A DNA stretch of 64,000 nt from Ananas comosus (Eukaryota; Streptophyta; Magnoliopsida; Poales; Bromeliaceae): NCBI RefSeq assembly GCF_001540865.1, contig NC_033639.1, forward strand, positions 9,536,432-9,600,431, in the 5' to 3' direction. Position numbers and translations under genes: made by a program. The notes beneath the pieces were generated by a model, which saw only the letters and a list, made by a program, of their open reading frames with translations, was not told where the DNA came from and searched no databases. This document shows, one piece after another, positions 23,717 to 36,320 of this stretch (positions are counted from its first letter, which is position 1; the number at the start of each line of letters is the position of its first letter).

Positions 23717-26700
23717 TGTCACGCAACGGGTTCCTCTTATGATTTTAGAAAGATAGCGAAAAGCTTCTGAATTTTTTTTTTTTTTTTTTTATTTGAAAAA
23801 CTGCCTGACCCCTTAGAGTATCCAGACCCGCCACAAATACAGGATTCCACTGTTACACGGACAAGATTCCTCCCTGTATTTCACGCGCCGCAACCAAAGT
23901 ACAACATACACACAGAATACAACCACAACTAAAAGAAATATAGAAATTACTATAACATTCATACATTCACTTGCATTCACATCACAAATATTGTATTCAT
24001 GTTAAAACAAAATCCAATAAAAATCTTTTGAAAACTTTACCCTCACAGAACCTATTATCTTTTAAAAATAACTACACAGGTAGAAAACTTTATTTTACAA
24101 AAACTCCATAGAAATCCCACATTTTCAAATTAAATAAAACTGAAACCACATAACCCAACTAAACTATACATCGACTGAAAATAAAACGGAAGAAAACTAA
24201 ACTCGAACAACCTGGTCGGGAAAGCTCCTATCGACCACTAGAACTACCTCACCGTCTCGTCCCAAAACAATCCGCCTGCATATCCTAAAAATGGTGGGGA
24301 GGTGAGAACATGTAAACATGTCTCCACTCACCAGTGGGTACCGCAGCCGAAAAGGCGAGAGTACTCAACACGATCAGGAAGAGAGCTATACAACAACGAC
24401 GAAGACTAGCATAGACATACATGCCTGTAAAAGTAAAGATGGCTGGATAATAGAGCTGACCAAGTTTAATATGAGCCAGGTAAAAGTAAAACATAGCTAC
24501 AATAAACAGAAAGGATTACTGTGAAAATAACACTACACTACTGTAACTCATCGCGTCAACTGACATAACTCAAAAGTACCCAATCTCGCTGCCTCCGTGG
24601 GCTATTGTCCGAGACCCAGGCCCATCCACAACGCTCAGCCTGCACCTGACCCTACCGCCTGACCCTCGCAATTAACCCCTGGTCCAGAACATAGACTGAC
24701 CCGCGCTCGGCAATGAAGCCCCTGGTCAAAAGCATATAGCCCTCAGCAAATAAAGCCCTCTGTGGCTCCACGGGTTGGTCAAATCCCAAACCACTTTTCC
24801 GAAAGAACACCCTCTGCGGGATCAAGCCGCCGTGTCGTAAATTGCGTACCTGCAGTGCACAATTAAGTATGCCTCAAAGATCATTCCTCGCAACTACCGA
24901 CAAATGACCAGCCTCTCAGCACAACCAGCCGTAAATACGCCATCAGCAACTAATCGCTACTGATGTCAAAGATAGAAACTGTAACACAGACTCGACCGAA
25001 ATAGGTTCATTGAGATATCAAATGGAACCGCCAATTCAAATACAGAATATATTGATACAGATAAGTCAAGCCTCTACTCCTAAGCAATAAATCAACATGG
25101 AAAATAACTGATAACGGAATCGCAGAACAACGAACTAGTGTCAACAGATACGAATCACAACAGACCAACTAGTCAACAATACATAATCACAGCAGACAAC
25201 TAGTCAACAGATACAGAATGCACACAGACCAAACTAGGTCAACAGATACTAGATGCGGATAGAACTACTCTACTCTACTCAGGATACTAACATCGAAACA
25301 AACAGATAGAGTATAATCAAACAAACATGTACATCAACACTAATACAGATATATATATGACTAATAAAAACGAAAACAAAGGTAAAACCATCACCTGAGC
25401 GTCACCACTGTACAACGTCGATCGAAGTACTCACCTGTTACAAACCTGTCGCCGTTCTCCTACCTGCAAAAGAAAAGTCAAACAGGACCATAAGGAGGGT
25501 CCACTGGTTAGGTGTCAAACCAAGCTAAGAACCTCTAAAAAGCATAAACAAACACAAATAATCACCCCCCCACGGAGAATCCGTTTCCTCAACCGATACG
25601 TCGTATAACGCCGGAAGTCCCGAAATACCACAGACGGGACCGTCGGACCCACTAGTGTCCCGAAACTCACCGACTCTTTGCACAGTCACCTACTGCCTCT
25701 ACAAACACTCCAATTATGTTTTGCAACAAACACAATAACACACAAACACATATTATCGCCGATAATTGTACAAACGGTTCCCGCAGTGTCAAATTCGACA
25801 CCCGGAAACCCACCGTCGTCCACCCGTTCATCACCCGAACCACAAAGGATGAGTGACCAGTCGCCAACAAGTGCTTACACCACTGCACTAGAGCAACCAA
25901 ACGACGTCGAAGAAATCCGAAAAACCGAAAACCTAGCGTCTTTCGCGAATTGCGCCGAATAAACCATCGAAATCACTCTTCGATTTCTGCAAAAAGCTAA
26001 CGGATTCAATGAAATCAGTCCAGAGGAACACCACACAGTCTATCAAACTGTCCCACAGAGCCCCAAAAGCTCACAGCTCATCACAAAAGCCCTGAATTTA
26101 CATAAAATCCGCAATATTTATGTAAATCGGGCGATAACATTGGCTCTTCACAGATATGAGAACAAACAGATGGACTTCCCAAGTCTAACAGAAACGTACT
26201 TGATCAGTGTCTCCGACGTACCGGCAGACCGTGCTCACAATCTGGACACAATGGCTCACTGTGAACGCGAGCAACTCCGAATTTTCTGCGAACAGCGCGC
26301 AGTCGGGAAGATCGCCAAACAGCTAACCGACACTGTTGATCCAAAGTGAGGTGAGACACTTGTGATCATTACTGACTCAATCAGATCACCGTGCTCACTT
26401 CCTGTGCATCAGACATCCTCAATCGCCGATAACTGCGCAATCAAAACAGCAGCCAAACAGGCTCGACTAGGGTGACAATGCCGAAACAGCTATAACGGAG
26501 TCTCCCTCGATAGAATCTTAAGGTGACACAGATTGACAAAGCAATTTCTACGATCAATCGTGCTCATTCCGTCAGAGATCGGGAGGCTCGAGAATCTCGG
26601 ACAGTAATCAATAGCCTATATCTAAGCCTTATTTCGGTCTTGCCGAGCAGTTGCTCCGCCGGCCTTCCGGCGGCACGCGCGGCGCGCGCGGAGGCCAGGA

Positions 26701-28440
26701 ATGTGCGGGGGATGTTGCGGACACGATGCTCCACCTCATTTGTACGGCGGAGGCGGCATGACGGCGAAGACATGAGCCCTACACGTATATACCCTTAGCT
26801 CAGCTCGGTTCCAACAAGCTACGCACGGCGTGCCGGGCTCCTCGGACACGGCGCAAGGTCCCACCAGAGGCGCCGGAGAGGAGAGGAAGCGTCGGGCACA
26901 AACGGCGGCGCTCCGCTGCTTCGGGACGTGCCGCTTCGAGCCAGGCTCGTCTGCAGACCTTGGCGCGGCGCCCAAGGTCAGGCGGCGGCGGCGATCTCTG
27001 AACGGCCTCGCGTGCGACACGATCCGGAAGGTCGGCTGGGAACACAGGAGAAGCCGCGGAGGGCCACGGCTGGCTATCGCGGGTTGGAGTCACCCAAAGT
27101 CTGCTCGTCCGATCAAACCTGGATGGCTGCAACGGGTGCCGCGGCGGCGGCCGACGCCCGCAAGGACGCGACCGCGACCCGCCGGGGTGGTCCGCCGAGG
27201 GTCCCGGGGTTGCGCCGAAACGGAGGGTGCAGCATGGCTGCGCTCCGGAGGCCGCATCATCCATCGACCTAATCTCGGCCTATGGAGCAGCCGGTGCATC
27301 AGCGGTCCCGCGCGGCGCTTGGCGACGGCGGTCGTCGCGCGATGCCTGCGCGGGCACGGCGACACCGGCGCGAGGTCTGAGCTCGGGCAGCTCGCGTGCT
27401 CACAACCCGAGATAAGAGAGAGGGAAGAGAGATAAGATTGAGAAGGAGAGAAATTAGAGGGAAGTCCGGAGGTTCCCTCCGCGACCGTGCAGCGGCTTGC
27501 CCGGCGGCCAAGGCGCGCGCACTACGAGGGCAGGCGATGGTTTGAAGTCATCTTAGGGTTGCTGGAAAGGAAGGTGACTCATCTAGGTTTTCGTGCCAAT
27601 ACCCTAACTACCACATAAATACAAGTGGACTTTTGCAGAAAACCCCTCCAACACAAAATATTTAAGGTTCAGCCCCTGCCAGGGCATGCAACTTGCGCGT
27701 ATATACCTCCACGTCCGATCTCTCGCGATTCGGTACATAAAATGCCGCGCTTTTCGCGGATTATCCGTTTTGCCAAAATTCGACCCCTTAGCGGACATCT
27801 CGCAATTCCCGGAGATCCGTCTGTCGGATTTTCGATCCGACGGCACCATCGCATTCAGCATGACGAGGGTAATAAAACTACAATCTTGTTTCGTCAGATT
27901 TGGTCACAGATTCGCGACGGAATCCCTCCGCTCTCTAATTAATCCATAAGTCACACCTAGACTTATGTGAAAACCCAAAAACCTATAATTCAAACCCGTA
28001 TTTGAATTCCCTACCACTAGTAGGTACCAGAAACAACTCTCACCTAACCCCAGGTCACAAGCACAGAGCACGAGGAGTTTTAAAATGCACGACTAGCAAA
28101 GAGCGGAAACCCTCTTTTCTTAAAACTCCTTTTTCTCGAAAACCGTGCATCGGATCTGAAATCCGTCAGTGCCATTGGTTCCAGAATAGCTGAACCGTTT
28201 GAAACGAGCTATTGGATCGCTATGAACGGAGTCCGATACGCGCCGAAAGCCATCTCTACTCCGTGGCTTCTCCGGAAAACCGGAGTTACTATTCACTTAA
28301 GTGAAAACTAAAAATCGCGTAACTTCTCCGTTTTAGCTCATTTTCTCCTGAAATTTGACGAGTGTTTATATAATTAGATTACACACATAAACATCATCAA
28401 CAGAGAGTTTAGTAGCACTATAAAAATCTCAGTCCTTACA
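23717..28440 (-). mobile_element. Solo-LTR-like element, 4.7 kb, probably del/Tekay-type Ty3-gypsy
   Basis: The insert interrupts copy B exactly where copy A reads 'gtagaagtggaagg'. It begins TGTCACGC and ends CTTACA, so it has TG...CA ends. On the minus strand it ends GCGTGACA, typical of Ty3-gypsy LTR ends. Only 'aag' is shared at both sides, shorter than the usual 5-bp duplication. No gag or pol frame is present in 4.7 kb, which suits a very long solo LTR or a gene-less LARD. Long LTRs are known for del/Tekay elements; the assignment is inference. 26640-27530 is strongly GC-rich, and its overlapping open frames on both strands are composition effects. Confidence 0.65.
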
Positions 28441-31105
28441 AAGTGGAAGGAAATTCTTTCTGACTTTTCTGATTCACTCCTTCCTTAATTTTGCGTCCCC
28501 TTAGCATTCTTGAATCATCCTATGTTGCCAAAAAAAAAGCTTTTAAGTTGCCTTTTTCTTTCGAAGAAGTGAAAAATCCAATCATGCACGAGCTAGCTTG
28601 ATGGATTTGTGGACAAATAGGTTCTCATAATATAAGCCCTAGTTTGTTAGTTATATTGCTTCTCCAAACAGAATTTTTGCACCAGTTAGTATATATATGC
28701 CTTTTTACATTGTTTAGGTTTTAGGCTTTAGGATTTAGGATTTAGGAATGTAGGTACTCAATCTGACTTGAGGCCTGGCTCTAATTAATTGCAATTGGTG
28801 CATAATTAATTTAGCTGCACTAAAATTGATTAAGTTTAGATTCCTGGTTGCGCTTGAGAAAGTTCCGGCAAAGATTTTACTCATGTTTTTTACGAGTCAG
28901 AGTTTGAACTAGTGCTGAGAGTTTCTCTAGTACTTTTCCGGTTCCTTTTCCTCAAATTTAACTCATGCAAATAGCGAGTTGAGCAAAATATTTCATAAAG
29001 GTCACTCAATTCATCTTCACATATTATTTTAACTAATTAACCAAACGAGCTAGCTCTAGCGTTAGGTTGGTTACAAGGGCATCGATGGTTTCTAGATAAC
29101 TGTTCACAGTACTTAATTTGTTTATTCATTCTTTAAATACAATTACTACCTTAAGAAGACATATATGAAGTAGGAAAACTTAATAGAGGTGGATGTTCAT
29201 CTAACATGAATGGTTATTTTCGCAAGGAAAAGTCAGATACTATAACCGTATGAGATTAGGTTGTTATATATATACGAGAAAGTTTAGAGGCTAGAGTGTT
29301 GAAGTGAAACGTTTTGGAATTGTATAGAGACTATTTATACATTTTAACCTTTTACGCTAGCTACTTTCTATTTTTGGCTAATGTGCATTTATTGAGGGTT
29401 TTTTTTCCTATTTTAGTTACCACGTACTGTGGATTCTAGGAGTAAGGCATTGGAATTGTTGGGGTGCGAATGGTATTGATGCTGATGGTCAAGGTGACGC
29501 ACCCTCTGGGTCCATTGATCGCAAAGTGTGTTTTGAAATAAAATTTGGTTTAGTTCTCTTTGAAAATTAAAATCTAAATTTAATTTGAATTTTGTGATCA
29601 ATTTAATTTAGATGGTTATTTGTTTTTTTTGCGTGTGTGTGCATAGTTGATTAAAGCAAATTTGTTAATTGCTGATTTTTGCACGCGCGGATTAACTAAA
29701 TTTAAATATGATCTCCTAAAAAGAATCGAGGTACCCTATTTTATACTTTTCTAAATAACAACAACTATAATTTCTCTCTCTCTCTCTCTCAAAAAAAAAA
29801 AAACAACAACTATAATTACTTTTCATTTTTCCAATTTTTAATTATCTTTTTTTTTTTTGGAATCATTGATAGATATTGATTAATTCAGGGATCGTCTTCT
29901 TTGAGAGATATGCTGGTTATGATCATATCTTATGAGAATGCACCCTCTAGGATCAATACCCTCTAGGATCAATAGGTGAGGAGAATTCCAATAAGAGATT
30001 TAATTATAGAAAATTTCAAAACATACTTCTATTTTTTATGTTCTGTCCTACAATTTTTTTTTTTTATTTTTTTTTCTGTGTATGTTGTTCTTGGGTTTTG
30101 GTAGCATGTATTGACGCCCTCAATTATAGACGACCTTAAAATACTTCTCATAATTTGTTTTTTTTTTTTTTTCTCGTTTTGCTTGATTTATCTTGGACGT
30201 CATTTGAGTTGATGATGATCAAATTAATAAGCAGTTATTAAATAAGTTGATTTATATGGGTACTATTCATTAATTAATTATGTGCTGTTTAGATTTGTAT
30301 TGTTAGAATTCCAAATAATAATTTTGTATTCTGAATCATTTTAAGAACATCTCGAACGTGGCAATTATCGAATTCTGTCACCAATTTTAGTAATTGACAT
30401 CAATCGAATTTTTTTTTTTTTCCAGCACTCTTTTTTTTAGAGATAGATAGCACTCTTTTTTTTTCCAGCACTCTAAATTTAAGAAAAAAGGGTTAAAACA
30501 GTCTCAACTTAAAAAAAAAAAAAAAAAAAAAGTAAAAGAGGATTCGTTGCAGATATGATCCCAAAAGCTTTTGGGCGGCTGCCTCTCATGAAGAAGATTC
30601 GTGAAGATACGATCCGAAAATCCATTATTTCTCTACCACATGGATGCCTGAGGGGGGAAGAGAACGACGCTCTTCTTCTTTGGGATTAAAAACCCTAAAA
30701 GTGTGCCTAAATAAGAAAAACTGTTTGTTTTTTTTGTTTTTTAAATGTATTGGGAAGGACCATTATACCATGCTTCTTCATGATTGCCCTAGGAAAGAGG
30801 AATACATGATGTTACTGTATGCGTTGTATCATGCGTCACAACAACGGTTATGTTCTCGTACATCGTCCGCTATGCATGCATGTGTCATGCATCAAAACTG
30901 TCGTTCGTTCCCCCATCTAAAATAAAAAAAACTCATGTATCATCCCGGCCCACAGCTACCTGGTGGTGCAGCAATCCATGTACATAAAAATAAATATACA
31001 TCTATCACATGCATAACAGCCTCGTTTTCGCATAAAAATAAATAAATAATAAAACAAAAAAAATGGAGGTGGGCACCACAGCAAGCCCCTCCCTCCTCCT
31101 CGCAG

Positions 31106-31112
31106 TATATAG
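31106..31112 (+). promoter_or_regulatory. Candidate TATA box
   Basis: TATATAG sits about 94 bp upstream of the ATG at 31200, followed by a long CT-rich leader (ccctctccctcttcttctct) like many plant 5' UTRs. The same site is at 33815 in copy C. The region is missing from inverted copy D. Confidence 0.4.
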
Positions 31113-31199
31113 CTCCCTTCTCCCTTTCTCTCCCTCTTCCTCATTTTCTCCTCCTCGTAGCCAACTCCCTCTCTCTCTCCCTCTCCCTCTTCTTCTCTA

Positions 31200-31520
31200 A
31201 TGGCAACGCCACAAATCTTCACTCCCTTCTCCTCTCCTTACGGCCTCCGCCGCCCCCCTCCGCCCGTGCTGAAGGTTCCCCACGCGAAGACCTCTGCGCA
31301 GGTCCCCGTCATGACGCGCCGCGGGTCTCTGCTGGAGCCCGCGCTCAAAGTTCCCCACCTCAAGGCGCAGCCCGCGCTCAAGGTTCCCCACGCGAAGGCC
31401 TCTGCGCAGGTCCCCGTCATGACGCGCCGCGGGCCTCTGCTGGAGCCCGCGCTCAAAGTTCCCCACCTCAAGGCGCAGCCCGCGCTCAAAGTTCCCCACC
31501 TCAAGGCCAAAGCCACTCTG
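31200..31520 (+). CDS. First exon of an unrecognised gene (copy B)
   Basis: Starts MATPQIFTPFSSPYGLRRPP after a CT-rich leader. It contains a 36-residue tandem repeat: LKVPHAK, then QVPVMTRRG, then LLEPALKVPHLKAQPA, twice, and a third LKVPHLK. It ends before a good donor (CTG|GTGAGT at 31521). The start could act as a transit peptide, but that is not shown. Related first exons are at 33909 (copy C) and 55709 (copy D, minus). Downstream exons are cut off by the (TA)n and N at 31613. I know no family for it. Confidence 0.5.
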
Positions 31521-31555
31521 GTGAGTGGCGAGTTCCTCATTTTATATATAGATAT

Positions 31556-31605
<50 letters not shown>

Positions 31606-31612
31606 AATTAAT

Positions 31613-31613
31613 N
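31613..31613. other. Single N joining copies B and C
   Basis: A lone N stands exactly where copy B ends and the identical copy C begins. Confidence 0.98.
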
Positions 31614-34240
31614 TGAACTAGTGCTGAGAGTTTCTCTAGTACTTTTCCGGTTCCTTTTCCTCAAATTTAACTCATGCAAATAGCGAGTTGAGCAAAATAT
31701 TTCATAAAGGTCACTCAATTCATCTTCACATATTATTTTAACTAATTAACCAAACGAGCTAGCTCTAGCGTTAGGTTGGTTACAAGGGCATCGATGGTTT
31801 CTAGATAACTGTTCACAGTACTTAATTTGTTTATTCATTCTTTAAATACAATTACTACCTTAAGAAGACATATATGAAGTAGGAAAACTTAATAGAGGTG
31901 GATGTTCATCTAACATGAATGGTTATTTTCGCAAGGAAAAGTCAGATACTATAACCGTATGAGATTAGGTTGTTATATATATACGAGAAAGTTTAGAGGC
32001 TAGAGTGTTGAAGTGAAACGTTTTGGAATTGTATAGAGACTATTTATACATTTTAACCTTTTACGCTAGCTACTTTCTATTTTTGGCTAATGTGCATTTA
32101 TTGAGGGTTTTTTTTCCTATTTTAGTTACCACGTACTGTGGATTCTAGGAGTAAGGCATTGGAATTGTTGGGGTGCGAATGGTATTGATGCTGATGGTCA
32201 AGGTGACGCACCCTCTGGGTCCATTGATCGCAAAGTGTGTTTTGAAATAAAATTTGGTTTAGTTCTCTTTGAAAATTAAAATCTAAATTTAATTTGAATT
32301 TTGTGATCAATTTAATTTAGATGGTTATTTGTTTTTTTTGCGTGTGTGTGCATAGTTGATTAAAGCAAATTTGTTAATTGCTGATTTTTGCACGCGCGGA
32401 TTAACTAAATTTAAATATGATCTCCTAAAAAGAATCGAGGTACCCTATTTTATACTTTTCTAAATAACAACAACTATAATTTCTCTCTCTCTCTCTCTCA
32501 AAAAAAAAAAAACAACAACTATAATTACTTTTCATTTTTCCAATTTTTAATTATCTTTTTTTTTTTTGGAATCATTGATAGATATTGATTAATTCAGGGA
32601 TCGTCTTCTTTGAGAGATATGCTGGTTATGATCATATCTTATGAGAATGCACCCTCTAGGATCAATACCCTCTAGGATCAATAGGTGAGGAGAATTCCAA
32701 TAAGAGATTTAATTATAGAAAATTTCAAAACATACTTCTATTTTTTATGTTCTGTCCTACAATTTTTTTTTTTTATTTTTTTTTCTGTGTATGTTGTTCT
32801 TGGGTTTTGGTAGCATGTATTGACGCCCTCAATTATAGACGACCTTAAAATACTTCTCATAATTTGTTTTTTTTTTTTTTTCTCGTTTTGCTTGATTTAT
32901 CTTGGACGTCATTTGAGTTGATGATGATCAAATTAATAAGCAGTTATTAAATAAGTTGATTTATATGGGTACTATTCATTAATTAATTATGTGCTGTTTA
33001 GATTTGTATTGTTAGAATTCCAAATAATAATTTTGTATTCTGAATCATTTTAAGAACATCTCGAACGTGGCAATTATCGAATTCTGTCACCAATTTTAGT
33101 AATTGACATCAATCGAATTTTTTTTTTTTTCCAGCACTCTTTTTTTTAGAGATAGATAGCACTCTTTTTTTTTCCAGCACTCTAAATTTAAGAAAAAAGG
33201 GTTAAAACAGTCTCAACTTAAAAAAAAAAAAAAAAAAAAAGTAAAAGAGGATTCGTTGCAGATATGATCCCAAAAGCTTTTGGGCGGCTGCCTCTCATGA
33301 AGAAGATTCGTGAAGATACGATCCGAAAATCCATTATTTCTCTACCACATGGATGCCTGAGGGGGGAAGAGAACGACGCTCTTCTTCTTTGGGATTAAAA
33401 ACCCTAAAAGTGTGCCTAAATAAGAAAAACTGTTTGTTTTTTTTGTTTTTTAAATGTATTGGGAAGGACCATTATACCATGCTTCTTCATGATTGCCCTA
33501 GGAAAGAGGAATACATGATGTTACTGTATGCGTTGTATCATGCGTCACAACAACGGTTATGTTCTCGTACATCGTCCGCTATGCATGCATGTGTCATGCA
33601 TCAAAACTGTCGTTCGTTCCCCCATCTAAAATAAAAAAAACTCATGTATCATCCCGGCCCACAGCTACCTGGTGGTGCAGCAATCCATGTACATAAAAAT
33701 AAATATACATCTATCACATGCATAACAGCCTCGTTTTCGCATAAAAATAAATAAATAATAAAACAAAAAAAATGGAGGTGGGCACCACAGCAAGCCCCTC
33801 CCTCCTCCTCGCAGTATATAGCTCCCTTCTCCCTTTCTCTCCCTCTTCCTCATTTTCTCCTCCTCGTAGCCAACTCCCTCTCTCTCTCCCTCTCCCTCTT
33901 CTTCTCTAATGGCAACGCCACAAATCTTCACTCCCTTCTCCTCTCCTTACGGCCTCCGCCGCCCCCCTCCGCCCGTGCTGAAGGTTCCCCACGCGAAGAC
34001 CTCTGCGCAGGTCCCCGTCATGACGCGCCGCGGGTCTCTGCTGGAGCCCGCGCTCAAAGTTCCCCACCTCAAGGCGCAGCCCGCGCTCAAGGTTCCCCAC
34101 GCGAAGGCCTCTGCGCAGGTCCCCGTCATGACGCGCCGCGGGCCTCTGCTGGAGCCCGCGCTCAAAGTTCCCCACCTCAAGGCGCAGCCCGCGCTCAAGT
34201 TCACACTCAAGGCCAAGCCACCTGTGAGTGGGCGAGTTCT
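31614..34240. repeat. Copy C, exact repeat of 28905-31490
   Basis: Each feature recurs 2709 bp downstream of its position in copy B, with no difference seen over about 2.58 kb, including homopolymer runs and microsatellites. Small indels appear only in the last bases, from about 34198. Ordinary paralogues in this window differ by far more. Confidence 0.95.
33909..34223 (+). CDS. First exon of an unrecognised gene (copy C)
   Basis: The same as the exon at 31200 up to about 34196; then small differences change the end (donor GTGAGT at 34224). If copies B and C are one locus, this is the version that continues into real downstream sequence, so exons from 34.3-36 kb could belong to it. Confidence 0.5.
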
Positions 34241-34359
34241 CATTTTATATATGATATAGAATATATATAATATAATGTAATATCTATATTATATTAAAGT
34301 TATATATAAGATAATTAAATGTATTATTATGAAATACACTGCTAAGTGTTGTTCAGCGT

Positions 34360-34930
34360 TTGGGTCCATAGTTGCTCGTAGCTAGTTGCATGAGTTAGGT
34401 GAGGTATATGTGATGTATATTTTTCTCCGTTCCTTATCGGATTGGTTTGTATCGTTCTCTACTGAAGGAAGGATGTACAAGATTATCTTCCTTTGACCGA
34501 TCATTATCTTGTAGGCCAGAAGAAAGTGGCCCGGTATATATAGTATGCAGGTTAGCAGCCTCTTTACGGTGGGCTGGGAAGAGGATATCTTCACTTCGTC
34601 TTTGGGTCTGCCATCCCTCCTGCATGAGTTTAAGGCTCGCTCGGAATGTCTTCAGTAAACAGGACTGGAGTAGTCTGGCCGTCCTGAGTGATGAGCACTG
34701 CTGAACTGCAGATTCGTAGAGTGCCTAAATTTTCGCATATTGCAGCACCTGCTATTAGGGCCAGGAGGGCTCTAGGTCTTGGTAGTGGACGTTATATGCT
34801 CACCGCCCGTATAAGGAGTGGTTTAATGCAATCTAATGATGGAGTCAACACGAGTCATTTAGGGCGTGGTCGCGTTCTAATTATTCTTATGCAGATTAGA
34901 ATTGGACATCAATTCCGAAGTATATATATT
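34360..34930. other. GC-richer island, unrecognised
   Basis: Its composition differs from the AT-rich surroundings. There are open frames on both strands (plus 34447-34704 and 34688-34939, minus 34382-34625), but none resembles a protein I know. It could be an exon cluster or inserted organelle DNA; neither can be shown here. Confidence 0.3.
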
Positions 34931-35086
34931 ATATTATAGAGTGTAGGTGATAATAGGGTTAGTACTATTGTGATTATACACGTAGTATATATATTACTTT
35001 ATTGGTATTTCCAGCTTTACACACTGTTTTCTTATTTCCTTTCTTTTTTTTTATGATACTATAGGTTTTTATATTTGTTATGCAAG

Positions 35087-35923
35087 GTGGCTGCGTACTC
35101 GATGTCTACCAGAACAAGAAAGGACCTAATATGGATGCTGCAAAATCAAAAAATTATACATATTCATAGCAGACGGGCTGTTAGGATTCTAGAGGTAAAG
35201 TAATAAAGTTTAAATTAGCGTATTATTTTGTCAGTTTAAGTATTACTTTTATTTTATTCAGTATTAAAATTTCGTTTCAAAGAGCACCCACTATATATAT
35301 TTTGCAAGAGTCAGGTTCTGTACCTATTTGAGCCAGGAAGCGGTGGGTAATTAGCGTAAGGTATTTTTAATAATTTTTTTCCTTTTTTATTTTACTAGTA
35401 TTATTCTAAACAAATTTTTATGTGATTTCAGGGCCATATGAATGTGATGATATTTGAAACTCTTCTTCGACCATACAAGAATTTTACACGCATTCACCCA
35501 TTATTCTACTGGGAGCAAAGTACGTCTACAAAAGGACCTATAGGATCTTACATTTGAACAAGTTTACTTTTTTTTATTATAATTTATTTTAGTTAAAATA
35601 TTTAGTATGTGTCTTATTTATTTTGTATTTGTTTATGTATATATTCTTGAATCAATCCTATTTATATTTTGTTTTCTTTTATTGTGAAATTATCGGGAAG
35701 ACGATTTGTTTATGTTGACGCATGGGGCTTTTTTACCGGCACGTGTTTCTATGCTAAGTAAAATTGAGGCCGGGGAATATCACTTTGGCGGAAGATAGTC
35801 GATCAAATTGCGTCTAAAGAGCTGAAGACCAAGGAGCTGGAAACCGATGTGTTTTTTACGGGTTGTGCGTACTCGAAATATCAGCTTTTGGTGAAACTTC
35901 TGGAGCATATGAGTATATTATAG
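35087..35923 (+). pseudogene. Exon-like segments of an unrecognised gene
   Basis: 35087-35194 is a 108-nt open exon (AYSMSTRTRKDLIWMLQNQK within it) with AG before and GTAAAG after. A second stretch at about 35262-35345 has good splice signals and, in one frame, KEHPLYIFCKSQVLYLFEPG, sharing LYIFCK with the decayed exon at 53165-53265. 35432-35519 reads MNVMIFETLLRPYKNFTRIH before a GTACGT donor. The last part, from 35701, reads DLFMLTHGAFLPARVSMLSK, then needs a one-base frame change near 35790 to continue as KELKTKELETDVFFTGCAYS and reach the stop at 35921. Exon phases agree only partly, so it is either decayed or mis-sequenced. Function unknown. Confidence 0.4.
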
Positions 35924-35999
35924 TTATTTAATATATTTTGCATGTTTATGCTTATGTGACATTTTGCGTAGTGTATATCGGGAATATTATATATATATA

Positions 36000-36266
36000 T
36001 TTGTGCCATTATTATAGTTTTGTCGTGATTTGACATGACTTCCTAGTAATAATATATATGTTGGGCAATATATAGGATTTTCTGTGCCACATTTTTTTTC
36101 GCCTGCTAATATATATGCTTATATGTGACATTTGCGGTGAATATCTGGTGTCTATTATATATGAGTTATATTATATATGTGCTGAAATATTATATTTCTG
36201 TGGCATTTTTTTTTCTACTAGCGGTAGATAGTGCAGTAATATATATGTTAGTAGTATATTGTTATA

Positions 36267-36320
<54 letters not shown>

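Larger units (their letters stand above)
28441..31612. repeat. Segmental duplication copy B, right part
   Basis: Continues the homology with copy A (2430-3208, then 10219-11570), then runs on through the leader and first exon at 31200. It holds the empty LINE site near 29206. From 28905 it is the same as copy C at an offset of 2709. Confidence 0.9.

Noticed and set aside
26500..27520. Long overlapping open frames on both strands
   Set aside because: They lie in the GC-rich core of the LTR-like element; high GC removes stop codons, and none of the frames has recognisable domains.
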